This document shows, piece by piece, positions 46,377-54,919 of a stretch of DNA of 64,000 nucleotides. The notes below the pieces were generated by a model, which was given only the letters and a program-made list of their open reading frames with translations, was not told where the DNA came from and searched no databases. Numbering within the stretch: position 1 is the first letter of the stretch; every line of letters starts with the position of its first letter. Both the position numbers and the translations under genes were made by a program. Source of the DNA: Aquitalea magnusonii (GTDB lineage: Bacteria > Pseudomonadota > Gammaproteobacteria > Burkholderiales > Chromobacteriaceae); contig NZ_QJKC01000016.1 in NCBI RefSeq assembly GCF_003202035.1, forward strand, positions 1 to 64,000, written 5' to 3'.

Positions 46377-46762
46377 AGCGCGAGCTGTTCTGGTTTGGCG
46401 TGATCGGCGTCAGCGCCATGCTGGCGCACTTCCTGCTGGTGGCCTGCCTGCTGGTGCCGGCCGGCCTGCCGCCGCTGCTGGCCAATGTCATCGCCTTCCT
46501 GCTGGCCTTCCAGATCAGCTACTGGGGACATCGCCACAAGACCTTCGAGGCCGGCCATGTGCCGCACCGCCAGGCATTGCCACGCTTCTTCATGGTGTCC
46601 TGCCTCAGCTTTGGCCTGAACGAGGCCATGTATTTCCTGCTCTTGCACTTTACCGCGCTGGATTACCGCATCGCCTTGCTGATCGTGCTGGGCAGCGTGG
46701 CCGTGTTCACCTTTGTCCTGAGCAAGCTGTGGGCATTCTCGGGCCAGGCGCAGCCGACATGA
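46373..46762 (+). CDS. GtrA-family membrane protein, probable lipid-linked sugar flippase
   Basis: A 129-residue, four-helix GtrA-like protein (helices about 5-25, 32-52, 70-92, 98-120) with FLLAFQISYWGHRHKTF, the usual family turn. Such proteins are thought to flip undecaprenyl-phosphate sugars across the inner membrane. It overlaps the GT2 and deacetylase genes by four bases on each side. Confidence 0.88.
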   Translation: MKRELFWFGVIGVSAMLAHFLLVACLLVPAGLPPLLANVIAFLLAFQISYWGHRHKTFEAGHVPHRQALPRFFMVSCLSFGLNEAMYFLLLHFTALDYRIALLIVLGSVAVFTFVLSKLWAFSGQAQPT

Positions 46763-47565
46763 GCCCACGCCGCTTCACCCTGTGTGCGGATGATTTCGCC
46801 CAGTCACCAGCCATCAGCCAGGGCATACTCGATTTGCTGCAGGCTGGCCGCCTGTCTGCCACCAGCGTGATGACGCAGTCGCCGCACTGGCCGGCCCTGG
46901 CCGCGCCACTGTCAGCGCTGCAGCAGCAAGCCGATATCGGCCTGCATTTCAATCTCACCCATGATTTCGCCAACGGCCCGCAGCTGCTCAAGCCCCTGTC
47001 GCACTGGCTGCTGCTCAGCCAGCTGCGCTGTCTGCCCTATCAGGCCCTGCTGGACAGCCTGCTGCGCCAGATCGACCTGTTCAGCCAGCACCTGGGCCGC
47101 CTGCCGGACTTTATCGACGGCCACCAGCATGTGCATGCGCTGCCCGTCGTGCGCGAGGCCCTGTTCGCCGCCATCGCCCTGCGCTGGACAGACAGCAACA
47201 AGCCCTATCTGCGTGCACCGGACCACTTGGGCCACCCTGGCGACAGCCGCCTGAAAGCCGTGGTACTACAAACGGTATGCCGCGGCTTTGCCCAGGCGGC
47301 CAGCCAGCACGGCCTGGTGTGCAATCGCTGGTTTGCCGGACTGTATGCGCTGACGCCGGAAGCCGGCTTTGCCACGCTGATGCAGCAGTGGCTGCAACAC
47401 GGAGAGGAAGGTGCGCTGCTGATGTGCCACCCCGGCCTGCCGGCAGACGATGCCAGCGATCCGATCGCCGCTGCCCGTGCCGTGGAATATGGCTATCTGG
47501 GCAGCGCAGCCTTTGCCGAAGCCTGCCGCACGGCCGGAGTCGAGCTGGGAAAATTCAGCCATTAA
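46759..47565 (+). CDS. YdjC/ChbG/NaxD-like sugar deacetylase
   Basis: A 268-residue enzyme of the YdjC (ChbG/HpnK) carbohydrate deacetylase family. The metal site is read from CADDFAQSP (about 9) and DGHQHVH (about 121, His-x-x-His pair), with DIGLHFNLTHD between them. The start MSPRRF at 46759 overlaps the GtrA stop. In the NaxD and LgmC systems such an enzyme removes the acetyl group of an undecaprenyl-phosphate amino sugar before transfer to lipid A. The context here supports that role. Confidence 0.87.
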   Translation: MSPRRFTLCADDFAQSPAISQGILDLLQAGRLSATSVMTQSPHWPALAAPLSALQQQADIGLHFNLTHDFANGPQLLKPLSHWLLLSQLRCLPYQALLDSLLRQIDLFSQHLGRLPDFIDGHQHVHALPVVREALFAAIALRWTDSNKPYLRAPDHLGHPGDSRLKAVVLQTVCRGFAQAASQHGLVCNRWFAGLYALTPEAGFATLMQQWLQHGEEGALLMCHPGLPADDASDPIAAARAVEYGYLGSAAFAEACRTAGVELGKFSH

Positions 47566-48239
47566 AGCCGGGGCCAGGCCAGCGCCCACGGGGTAGCGAC
47601 CTCGCGGGCCACACAGGACTGCAAGGCCGGGCTGACAAACTGCTCGCCTTGATCAGGTGGACAGACGAAGGCGAAATCCTCGCCATCCAGACTGAAGCGC
47701 AGCGCATAGGCGTGCAGATAGCCACGATCCGCTGCGCTGCCGCCATACAGGGTATCGCCCAGGATCGGCGCCGATTGCGACTTCAGCGCCACCCGCAGCT
47801 GATGGGTCTTGCCACTATGCGGCCGTAGCAAGAACAGACGCAGCCCAGGCTGCACCGAAAAGCTGAAAAACTGGGTGATCGCCGGATTGGCCTGGCTGCC
47901 CAGCAGGCGCCACGCCCCGCCCCGCCCCTTGTCCATATCGCCCTTGATCAGCCCCTGTTTTTTCTGCGGCTTGCGATCAGACAGCGCCAGATAGTATTTC
48001 TCCACCTGATGTGCGGCAAAGGCTGCACCCAGCTGGCTGGCCACCTCACTGGAACGGGCCAGCAGGATCAGCCCGGAAGTGATGCGGTCCAGCCGGTGCA
48101 CCGGCCACAGCGCCTCGTCCGCTAGCTCCGCCCGCACGCCATCCAGCAGGCCAGCCTCTGCGCCCTCGCGATGAAAGCTGACGCCGGCATGCTTGTTGAT
48201 CAGGTAAAAACGTGGGTCGGTATGCAGCAGGGTAAACAT
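47562..48239 (-). CDS. RluA-family pseudouridine synthase
   Basis: A 225-residue RNA-modifying enzyme. The catalytic Asp is in VHRLDRITSGLIL (about residue 62), preceded by LINKHAGVSFH. HSGKTHQLRVALKS is the second signature. It lacks an S4 domain and is shorter than RluC/RluD. A GTG lies four codons upstream, but ATG 48239 is preferred. Which rRNA or tRNA uridine it modifies is unknown. It overlaps the end of the deacetylase gene on the opposite strand by four bases. Confidence 0.88.
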   Translation of the reverse strand: MFTLLHTDPRFYLINKHAGVSFHREGAEAGLLDGVRAELADEALWPVHRLDRITSGLILLARSSEVASQLGAAFAAHQVEKYYLALSDRKPQKKQGLIKGDMDKGRGGAWRLLGSQANPAITQFFSFSVQPGLRLFLLRPHSGKTHQLRVALKSQSAPILGDTLYGGSAADRGYLHAYALRFSLDGEDFAFVCPPDQGEQFVSPALQSCVAREVATPWALAWPRL

Positions 48240-48280
48240 GGCCAGGAACACCAGCGGAACAAAGCCGGCATTCTACCCGC

Positions 48281-48766
48281 TCAGCAGGGATCGCTGGTTT
48301 TTTGCTGGGCTTCCATGCGCAGCTTCTTGCGGATCTCGGCGTCGCGGAAACGCTTTTTCTGCTCGTCGGTGTCCAGGCTCAGGGGCGGCACCGCCACCGC
48401 CTTGCCATCTTCAAAGGCCACCATGGTGAAGTAGCAGCTATTGGTATGGCGTACACTGCGCCGCTGGATATCCTCGGCCACCACCTTGATGCCGATTTCC
48501 ATCGAAGTCCGGCCAACATGGTTGACGCTGGCCATGAAGGTCACCAGTTCGCCCACATGGATGGGCTGCTTGAACAGCACCTGGTCCACCGACAGGGTCA
48601 CCACATAGCGCCCGGCATAGCGGCTGGCACAAGCATAAGCCACCTGGTCCAGCAGCTTGAGCAACACGCCGCCATGCACATTGCCGGAAAAATTGGCCAT
48701 GTCCGGCATCATCAATACCGACATCACCAGTTCGCGCTGGTTTTCCTGTGCTGCCTGATCTTGCAT
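48281..48766 (-). CDS. Acyl-CoA thioesterase, hotdog fold (YciA-like)
   Basis: A 161-residue cytoplasmic thioesterase. FSGNVHGGVLLKLLDQVAYA contains the catalytic loop and helix, and VDQVLFKQPIHVGELVTF is the second family stretch. The C-terminal tail is charged. ATG 48766 is preferred because GGAAAGCAGG precedes it; an ATG nine codons earlier has no site. It likely trims acyl-CoA pools and forms a hexamer in relatives. Confidence 0.88.
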   Translation of the reverse strand: MQDQAAQENQRELVMSVLMMPDMANFSGNVHGGVLLKLLDQVAYACASRYAGRYVVTLSVDQVLFKQPIHVGELVTFMASVNHVGRTSMEIGIKVVAEDIQRRSVRHTNSCYFTMVAFEDGKAVAVPPLSLDTDEQKKRFRDAEIRKKLRMEAQQKTSDPC

Positions 48767-49109
48767 ATCCCTGCTTTCCTTAGCGTTATTCATTGTGCGG
48801 GCTTGCTGCGCGGCCAGCCCATGCCTGGAGTCCCCCCGGACCCCGATAGCCTGTTCTGGCCGGATCCACCACAGCAATGGCCGTCATTCTGCCGCAGCAA
48901 GCGCGCACTGTCGCGCTTGGCATGCGGCCCCGGCCCGCCACCGGCCAGCCACCACATCATCCAGCCGCCAGCCCGCACGGAGCGCAGCGGCGGCAGGCGC
49001 TGATGCAGACAAGCCACAACGCTTTGCAACAGCCATAAAATAATCTTTGTATTCAATGAATTGAACCGCGCCATGCACTACACTGAAACTGTTCAGGATG
49101 GTGCCAATC

Positions 49110-49739
49110 ATGAGCATTTCTTCCCTCTCCGCCAGTACTGGCTACCCGATCAGCAGCGGGCTGCAACACGGTCCGGCCTGCAACTGTCCATCGTGCACGG
49201 CAGCGCGCATGGCGTCGATTGCCACCCCGGTTGCCGGCGTGACACCGCCCTCCCCCTCGGCCATTTACAGCGGCAAATCGCTCAGCCCCGACCAGCAAAA
49301 GCAGCTGGATGAACTGCGTGCGCGCGATGCCGATGTGCGCCAGCATGAGCAAGCCCACATGGCTGCCGGAGGGGCGCTGGTCAGTGGCGGGGCCAACTAC
49401 AGTTATCAGGAAGGCCCGGATGGCAAGCAATATGCCATCGGTGGTGAAGTCAGCATCCGGCTGAGCAGCGGCCAGTCGCCGCAGGAAACCCTGAGCAATG
49501 CCAAACAGGTGGCTGCTGCCGCGCTCGCCCCGACCGACCCTTCCGGCCAGGACCGGGCAGTGGCCGCCGAAGCCGAACAAATGGCGCAGCAAGCCCAGTC
49601 CGAAATCGACAAGCAGCAGCAACAGCAAGTGCAGCAAGCCCAGCACAACCCGGCCATCGATACCGCCAAGGCGATTTTTGCCGCCATCGCCCACCCGCAA
49701 CCCAGCAGCAAGGGCAATGCGGTCGATACTTTTGCCTGA
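49110..49739 (+). CDS. SprA-related putative metalloprotease (CJM1_0395-like)
   Basis: A 209-residue protein. A flexible N-terminus with two Cys (CNCPSC) is followed by the core ELRARDADVRQHEQAHMAAGG, in which HEQAH is an HExxH-type metal site, and then YQEGPDGKQYAIGGEV. A long Ala/Gln helix with a Gln run (QQQQQ) ends the protein. This order is that of the putative metalloprotease SprA family. There is no signal peptide. The biological role is unclear. It is not obviously part of an operon. Confidence 0.8.
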   Translation: MSISSLSASTGYPISSGLQHGPACNCPSCTAARMASIATPVAGVTPPSPSAIYSGKSLSPDQQKQLDELRARDADVRQHEQAHMAAGGALVSGGANYSYQEGPDGKQYAIGGEVSIRLSSGQSPQETLSNAKQVAAAALAPTDPSGQDRAVAAEAEQMAQQAQSEIDKQQQQQVQQAQHNPAIDTAKAIFAAIAHPQPSSKGNAVDTFA

Positions 49740-49808
49740 CCCCGCGCTAGCTGAGATTCATCCCCGGACAGCCGCCACCCATGATTTTGTCATAGCTGGA
49801 GCGACGGC

Positions 49809-49840
49809 AAAAAAATGGGCTGACCGGATAGGGTCAGCCC
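49809..49840 (-). terminator. Terminator of lrgAB
   Basis: GGGCTGACC and GGTCAGCCC form a 9-bp stem. On the minus strand it is followed by A then T7. It lies about 100 nt after the lrgB stop, with no gene between. Confidence 0.8.
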
Positions 49841-49938
49841 GAACAACGCTCGTGTGGGAGTACAACAAGAGGAGAGACACCACACACCACTCCCGATGGC
49901 ATGGGCTTACTACAGAGAAATCTTGGCTCCGGTCCGTC

Positions 49939-50622
49939 TCAGACGAACCAGGCGATCAGCGGGGCGGCAAACACCGTGGCAATGCCCCCCAGCATCATGG
50001 TCAGGCTGGCCACCACGCCTTCTTCCGCCCCCAGTTCATTGGCCTTGGCCGTGCCGGCACCATGTGCGGCAGCCCCCAGCAAAGCCCCCTTGGCCAGACG
50101 CGAGCGCAAGGGCAGCAGCATCAGCATCACTTCACCCAGCAACATGCCGGCCACACCGGTGATCACCACAAACACCGCGGTCAGATCGGGCGAGGCACCG
50201 ATTGTGGACGCCGTGGCCAGGGCAAACGGCGTGCTGATCGACCGTGGTGCCAGGCTTTTCTGCAACAGCTCGGACAAACCGAAAGCCCGTGCCAGCCACA
50301 CCGAACTCAATACCGCCACTGGCATCGCCACCAGTACACCGCAACTGAGCGACAAGGCATGTTTGCGGATCACCTGGCGCTGCTCGTAAATCGGGATGGC
50401 AAACGCCACCGTTGCCGGGCCAAGCAACCAGCTCAGCCAGTGCGTATCCTGAAAATAGGTGTGGTAGGGAATATGCCCCACCACCACTGCGCCAATCACC
50501 AGCAAGGGCACCGCCAGCAAGGGGGCGCTCCACCAGTTGCCAGTGCGGCGGTACAGCTTCTTGGCCAGCCAGTACAACACCAGCGTCAGCAGCAAACAGG
50601 CAAAAGCCAGCAGGTTTTCCAT
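49939..50622 (-). CDS. lrgB: LrgB/CidB-family membrane protein
   Basis: A 227-residue protein with about six membrane helices. The family segments SLAPRSISTPFALATASTIG and GVAGMLLGEVML are seen, as is the late GAAAHGAGTAKANELG. It works with LrgA in holin/antiholin-like control of murein hydrolases or export of small carboxylates. The start at 50622 has GGAG upstream inside the end of lrgA; the two genes almost overlap (TGAGATG). Confidence 0.92.
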   Translation of the reverse strand: MENLLAFACLLLTLVLYWLAKKLYRRTGNWWSAPLLAVPLLVIGAVVVGHIPYHTYFQDTHWLSWLLGPATVAFAIPIYEQRQVIRKHALSLSCGVLVAMPVAVLSSVWLARAFGLSELLQKSLAPRSISTPFALATASTIGASPDLTAVFVVITGVAGMLLGEVMLMLLPLRSRLAKGALLGAAAHGAGTAKANELGAEEGVVASLTMMLGGIATVFAAPLIAWFV

Positions 50623-50623
50623 C

Positions 50624-51043
50624 TCACAGCACTCCATGCTGTCGCTTGCGCCGCTTCAGCAGGATTTCAAATTTGTAGCCGGCATCCACCACCAGCGAAG
50701 TCACCGTCATCACCAGCACGGTAGACAACAGGATCACCAGCACGATGCGCAGACCGATACTGCCCAGCAGCTGCGGATACTGCACCACGGCCACGGTGGC
50801 CGGGATAAAGAACAACAACATCTCCGCCAGCAGCCAGCGCGCCCCGCTCTTGCACCAGGACAGGGGCAACCAGCCCAGCGCCAGCGCCGCCAGCACCAGG
50901 AACATGCCCAGCACACCCGCCGGAATTTCCGGCACATAAGCGTGGCTCAGGCGGCTGGCCAGCAGCCACACCAGACTGAGCAGCACCACTTGCGACAGCG
51001 TGGACAGGCTTTGCTTGACGGCAAGGTTCGGCAGGTTTTTCAT
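50624..51043 (-). CDS. lrgA: LrgA/CidA-family membrane protein
   Basis: A 139-residue protein with four membrane helices. YVPEIPAGVLGMFLVLAAL and LLAEMLLFFIPATVAVVQY are the family hallmarks. The start MKNLPNLAV at 51043 is chosen because the upstream extension lies in the regulatory region. It is the first gene of lrgAB and divergent from a LysR regulator. Confidence 0.9.
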   Translation of the reverse strand: MKNLPNLAVKQSLSTLSQVVLLSLVWLLASRLSHAYVPEIPAGVLGMFLVLAALALGWLPLSWCKSGARWLLAEMLLFFIPATVAVVQYPQLLGSIGLRIVLVILLSTVLVMTVTSLVVDAGYKFEILLKRRKRQHGVL

Positions 51044-51149
51044 GATCCGGTCACTCCGCAACCAGGAAACGTGAATCGAGTATAGTCGCCACCATTTCAT
51101 TCAAAAAATGAATTAAAATTATCAAACTCATTCTTGAATGGAATCGATC

Positions 51150-52040
51150 ATGGATATCCGGGCATTGCGCTACTTTGTCGAAGTGGTCAAACGGCACAGT
51201 TTCACCAAGGCGGCGGAAGCCTTGTTCGTGACCCAGCCCACCATCAGCAAGATGGTGAAGCAGCTGGAAGAAGAACTGGGCACGCCGCTGATCATCCGCG
51301 AGGGCCGCAGCTTCCGGCTGAGTGATGCCGGCAAGGTGGCGTTCGAGCGCGGGCTGGATGTGCTGTCGGCCATGAGCCAGCTCAAGAACGAGCTGAACGA
51401 CCTGGCCGGGCTCTCCAGCGGCGAGCTGGTGGTGGGCCTGCCGCCCATGGTGGGCGTGGCCTTTTTCGCGCCGGTGGTCAGCACCTTTCGCGAGCGCTAC
51501 CCCGGCATCGAGCTGAAAATGGTGGAGGATGGCGCCCTGGCCATCGAAAACAGCGTACGCAGTGGTGAACTGGAAATCGGCGTGGCGGTATTGCCGGTGG
51601 ACAACAGCATCTTTCAGCAATTTGCCGTGGTACGCGACCCGCTATGTCTGGTGGCGCCGGCCGGCTCGCCCTGGCATGGCCGTTCGGTGGTCACCCTGCC
51701 CGATATCGCCGACCAGGACTTCGTGCTGTATCCGGAAGACTTCACCCTGTCCAGCCGCATCAGCCATGCCTTCCGCGAAATGGGCAAGCCGCTGCATATC
51801 GTCGGCCGCAGCGCGCACTGGGATTTCATCGTCGAACTGGTCACCGCCCGGCTGGGGATTACCCTGCTACCCCGCTCGGTGGTGGAAAGACTGGACCGGG
51901 AACTCTACGACGTGATTCCGGTATCCAACCCCTGGCTGATCTGGCATCTGGCCTTGATCTGGCAGCAGGGCAGCTATCTGTCCCATGCCGCCCGTGCCTG
52001 GATATCCGTCACCCAGGAAGTGCTGGGTGGCCTGCAATAA
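51150..52040 (+). CDS. LysR-type regulator divergent from lrgAB (CidR-like)
   Basis: A 296-residue LysR protein. The winged helix-turn-helix is at about 1-60 (FTKAAEALFVTQPTISKMV), and the effector-binding domain at about 88-290. The start at 51150 matches the usual MDIRALRYF opening and follows GGAAT. Its divergent placement 106 nt from lrgA, as with cidR-cidAB, suggests it controls lrgAB in response to a carboxylate signal. This is inference from context. Confidence 0.88.
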   Translation: MDIRALRYFVEVVKRHSFTKAAEALFVTQPTISKMVKQLEEELGTPLIIREGRSFRLSDAGKVAFERGLDVLSAMSQLKNELNDLAGLSSGELVVGLPPMVGVAFFAPVVSTFRERYPGIELKMVEDGALAIENSVRSGELEIGVAVLPVDNSIFQQFAVVRDPLCLVAPAGSPWHGRSVVTLPDIADQDFVLYPEDFTLSSRISHAFREMGKPLHIVGRSAHWDFIVELVTARLGITLLPRSVVERLDRELYDVIPVSNPWLIWHLALIWQQGSYLSHAARAWISVTQEVLGGLQ

Positions 52041-52056
52041 CACTCAAGGAAGCGCC

Positions 52057-52494
52057 ATGAAACACTACCTTGCCCTGCTGCTTTGCCTGTGGCTGGCCGG
52101 CTGCAGCACGCTGGGCCTGCAAAAGCCGCAGGTCAGTCTGGTCGACATCCACCCGGCCGCCTCCACCCTGCTGGAGCAGAACTTCGATGTCACCCTGCGC
52201 CTGCAGAACCCCAACACACTGCCACTCAGCGCCAGCGGATTGCGCTTTGACCTGGATGTCGCCGGCAACCGCCTGGCCAGCGGTCTCAGCAATCAGGCCA
52301 TTGCCGTACCGGCGCTGGGCGAAGCCGAAATCACCGTGCGGGTACATACCTCCACCCTCAGCTGGCTGAAACAGCTGGGCAAGGCCATGAATGGTACGGG
52401 CAAGCTCGACTACCAGTTGCAGGGACAGCTGGAGGGCCTGCAAGGCATCGCCAGCCTGCCCTTCAGCAGCAGCGGGGAATGGAAGCTGCCCTGA
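52057..52494 (+). CDS. LEA-type 2 lipoprotein
   Basis: A 145-residue lipoprotein. The lipobox is LAGC (Cys about 15). The mature beta-sandwich resembles LEA14/WHy domains (FDVTLRLQNPNTLPLSASGLRFDL, of which the N-P-N and L-x-L-x-N pattern is key). AAGGAAG precedes the ATG. It starts 16 nt after the regulator gene and may be co-transcribed. The periplasmic role is unknown. Confidence 0.85.
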   Translation: MKHYLALLLCLWLAGCSTLGLQKPQVSLVDIHPAASTLLEQNFDVTLRLQNPNTLPLSASGLRFDLDVAGNRLASGLSNQAIAVPALGEAEITVRVHTSTLSWLKQLGKAMNGTGKLDYQLQGQLEGLQGIASLPFSSSGEWKLP

Positions 52495-52878
52495 ATCTTG
52501 CCCTCTCCATCGCAGCCAGCTCGTACCAGTCGGCGTACTCCTACGGCACGATGACCGTGATCTGCCACCGGCAAGAGCTGGCTGGCCAGGTTGACACGCG
52601 CTAAGACCCGCCCACGCTAGTGGCAGCGCATGCCTGTCGGTATGGTTGATCGGTTTCGCTAGCGGATTGGTGTTGCTCAAGCGGCAGCTGCCTGCTCAGC
52701 CAAGGGCCGACGCAGGCAGTGCTGTGCTACAGCCCGGCTGAAAGAACTGATCTTCGGCCAAATCAGCCCATTATCCCGATAATGGCTGGCGGATGATGCC
52801 TTCATCCACAGACCGCCCTCCCCCGATTTATTACATTGGACTTCACTAGCAATTCCAGTTGCCAATTTGGGGGTATCC
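52495..52878. other. Intergenic region before the MFS gene
   Basis: About 380 bases without a credible gene. It contains an 8-bp-arm palindrome, CCATTATC-CC-GATAATGG at 52768-52785, a possible operator for the downstream transporter gene. No clear terminator follows the lipoprotein gene. Confidence 0.45.
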
Positions 52879-54243
52879 ATGACAGACCTGCGGAATCAAG
52901 CTCCAGCCACACTCCACTCAACGACGGCCAGCGCCGCGCAGCCCAGCCAGCTAGCCGCGCGGCAACATGCGCTGTCCCACCCCCCGCCAGAGCATGCGGG
53001 GCCTTCCCGCAAAGTGGTGGCCGCGACCGTAGCCGGTAATGCACTGGAATTTTACGATTTCGTCACCTATGCCTTCTTCGCGGTCTATATTGGCCGCACC
53101 TTTTTCCCGGCGACCGATGCACTGACCACCTTGTTGCTGTCAGTAGCGGTATTTGGCGTGGGTTTTGTCTCGCGTCCGCTCGGAGGGGTGCTGATCGGTG
53201 CCTATGCCGACCGCGTGGGCCGACGCCCGGCCATGCTGCTGACCATCGCCCTGATTACCGTGGGCACCCTGGGCCTGGCCATTACCCCTGGCTATGCCCA
53301 GATCGGCGTGGCCGCTCCCGTCATTGTGGTGCTGTGCCGCTTGGTACAGGGCCTGGCACTGGGCGGTGAAGTAGGACCGTCCACGGCCTTCCTGATCGAG
53401 GCGGCCCCGCCCGGCCGCCGTGGCCTGTTCGGCAGCTGGCAGCTGGGCAGCCAGGGGCTGGCCACCCTGGTGGCGGGGCTGCTCGGGATGGGACTCAGTG
53501 CCAGTCTGAGCCAGGAACAGCTGCAGTCCTGGGGCTGGCGCCTACCCTTTGCACTGGGCCTGCTGCTGATCCCGCTGGCCATCTACCTGCGGCGCGCCAT
53601 GCCGGAAACCCAGCAACAGCATGCCGAAGTCAGCAATGCCTCATGGGCCAATCTGCGCCGCCACGGTCGGCTTATCCTGCTGGCCATGCTGGTGGTACTG
53701 GGTGGCACGGTGGCAACTTATGTGAGTAATTACATGACCACCTTTGCCATCACCACGCTGCAACTCCCGGCGACGACCGCCATGGCCGCCACCGTGATCG
53801 TGGGCTTGATGACCTTTGTCTTCGCCCTGCTGGGCGGCTGGCTTTGTGACCGCTGGGGGCGCAAGGCGCTGATGATCTGGCCGCGGCTACTTGCCTCGCT
53901 CATCGCCTACCCGGCTTTCCTGTGGATGGCTGAACGTGGCGATGCCATCGCGCTGCTGATCACCAGTGCCCTGCTCGCCGCGCTGGGCGCGCTCAGCGGC
54001 GCGGCGTCGCTGGTGGCCATCCCCGAGCTGCTACCCGGCCGCATCCGCGCACTGGGCATGTCGGTCATTTATGCGGTGGGTGTGGCCATCTTCGGCGGCT
54101 CCACCCAATTCGTCATCACCTGGCTGATTGCCGTCAGCGGTAGTGCCGCCGCGCCCGCCCTCTACCTGACCGCCACTGGCCTGCTTGCGGTACTGGGCAT
54201 GGCGCTGATGCCGGAAGGACGCGGACGCAAGCTGGAGCACTGA
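52879..54243 (+). CDS. MHS-type major facilitator transporter
   Basis: A 454-residue, 12-helix proton symporter of the metabolite:H+ subfamily (citrate, ketoglutarate, shikimate, proline types). NALEFYDFVTYAFFAVYIG (helix 1), GGVLIGAYADRVGRR (loop 2-3) and GLALGGEVGPSTAFLIEAAPPGRRG are the family motifs. A long N-terminal tail of about 50 residues precedes helix 1. The ATG at 52879 follows GGGGG. The substrate is not determined. It is monocistronic. Confidence 0.88.
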   Translation: MTDLRNQAPATLHSTTASAAQPSQLAARQHALSHPPPEHAGPSRKVVAATVAGNALEFYDFVTYAFFAVYIGRTFFPATDALTTLLLSVAVFGVGFVSRPLGGVLIGAYADRVGRRPAMLLTIALITVGTLGLAITPGYAQIGVAAPVIVVLCRLVQGLALGGEVGPSTAFLIEAAPPGRRGLFGSWQLGSQGLATLVAGLLGMGLSASLSQEQLQSWGWRLPFALGLLLIPLAIYLRRAMPETQQQHAEVSNASWANLRRHGRLILLAMLVVLGGTVATYVSNYMTTFAITTLQLPATTAMAATVIVGLMTFVFALLGGWLCDRWGRKALMIWPRLLASLIAYPAFLWMAERGDAIALLITSALLAALGALSGAASLVAIPELLPGRIRALGMSVIYAVGVAIFGGSTQFVITWLIAVSGSAAAPALYLTATGLLAVLGMALMPEGRGRKLEH

Positions 54244-54314
54244 GCAAGGGCTGCGACAGAACAACACCAGCGCCATGCCATGCAGCAAGGATGCCCGCCA
54301 TCTTGTTCGGCCCG

Positions 54315-54749
54315 CTAAGGACGCGGTACGGCCACACAATCGTTACCGTCAAAGCTGACGGACTCCACCAGCTGGGTCTTGCTGTTCACCACAAAATTGG
54401 TGGTGCAGCTGTAATGCTGCAGGCCGCCACCGGTGGTGCCGTCATAGACCCAGCGGCCCGGCGTTTCGATCACCCGGCTCTGGCCGTTTTCCGTCACGGT
54501 AAAGCGGCTGCCCGGCTCGAAGCGGCGGTTGTCAAAATACGGTTGCTGCTGGGTATAGGACTTGCTGTAGGTATACAGCGTATTGCCATTGGGCATGGTC
54601 ATGCTCTTGCTGGGAGCACCCCATTCTGCCAACAGGGCATTGGCGTCCTTGCCCTGCCAGTAATACGCCTTTTGTGCATAGCCCTCACGGGTGGGGAAAC
54701 TGCTGCAGGCGCTGGTGGCAAGCACCAACAGACAAAGCCAGTTGCGCAT
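54315..54749 (-). CDS. Small lipoprotein of unknown function
   Basis: A 144-residue protein with signal peptide and lipobox TSAC (Cys about 15). The mature part has a SmpA/BamE-like start (ALLAEWGAPSKSMTMPNGNTLYTYS) and two further Cys (YSCTTNF, NDCVAV), probably a disulfide. ATG 54749 follows AGGAGAGGAAAG. It is a single gene between the MFS gene and the TCA block. Confidence 0.72.
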   Translation of the reverse strand: MRNWLCLLVLATSACSSFPTREGYAQKAYYWQGKDANALLAEWGAPSKSMTMPNGNTLYTYSKSYTQQQPYFDNRRFEPGSRFTVTENGQSRVIETPGRWVYDGTTGGGLQHYSCTTNFVVNSKTQLVESVSFDGNDCVAVPRP

Positions 54750-54866
54750 GGTCTTTCCTCTCCTCATTCAGCGGTCGACAGTTTCATCGGACCAACAGGC
54801 GGCCTTGCAGTTCTACCATAAACTGCCCTCGCCAGGCAGCGATGGCGCCATGGTCGGCGCACAGAT

Positions 54867-54893
54867 AAAAAAACGCCACCCGAGGGTGGCGTT
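54867..54893 (-). terminator. Terminator of the sucCD unit
   Basis: AACGCCACCC and GGGTGGCGTT form a stem with a short loop, followed on the minus strand by T7. It lies 27 nt after the sucD stop. Confidence 0.88.
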
Positions 54894-54919
54894 GTCGTGT
54901 ACAGCTATCCGCCAAGGGA

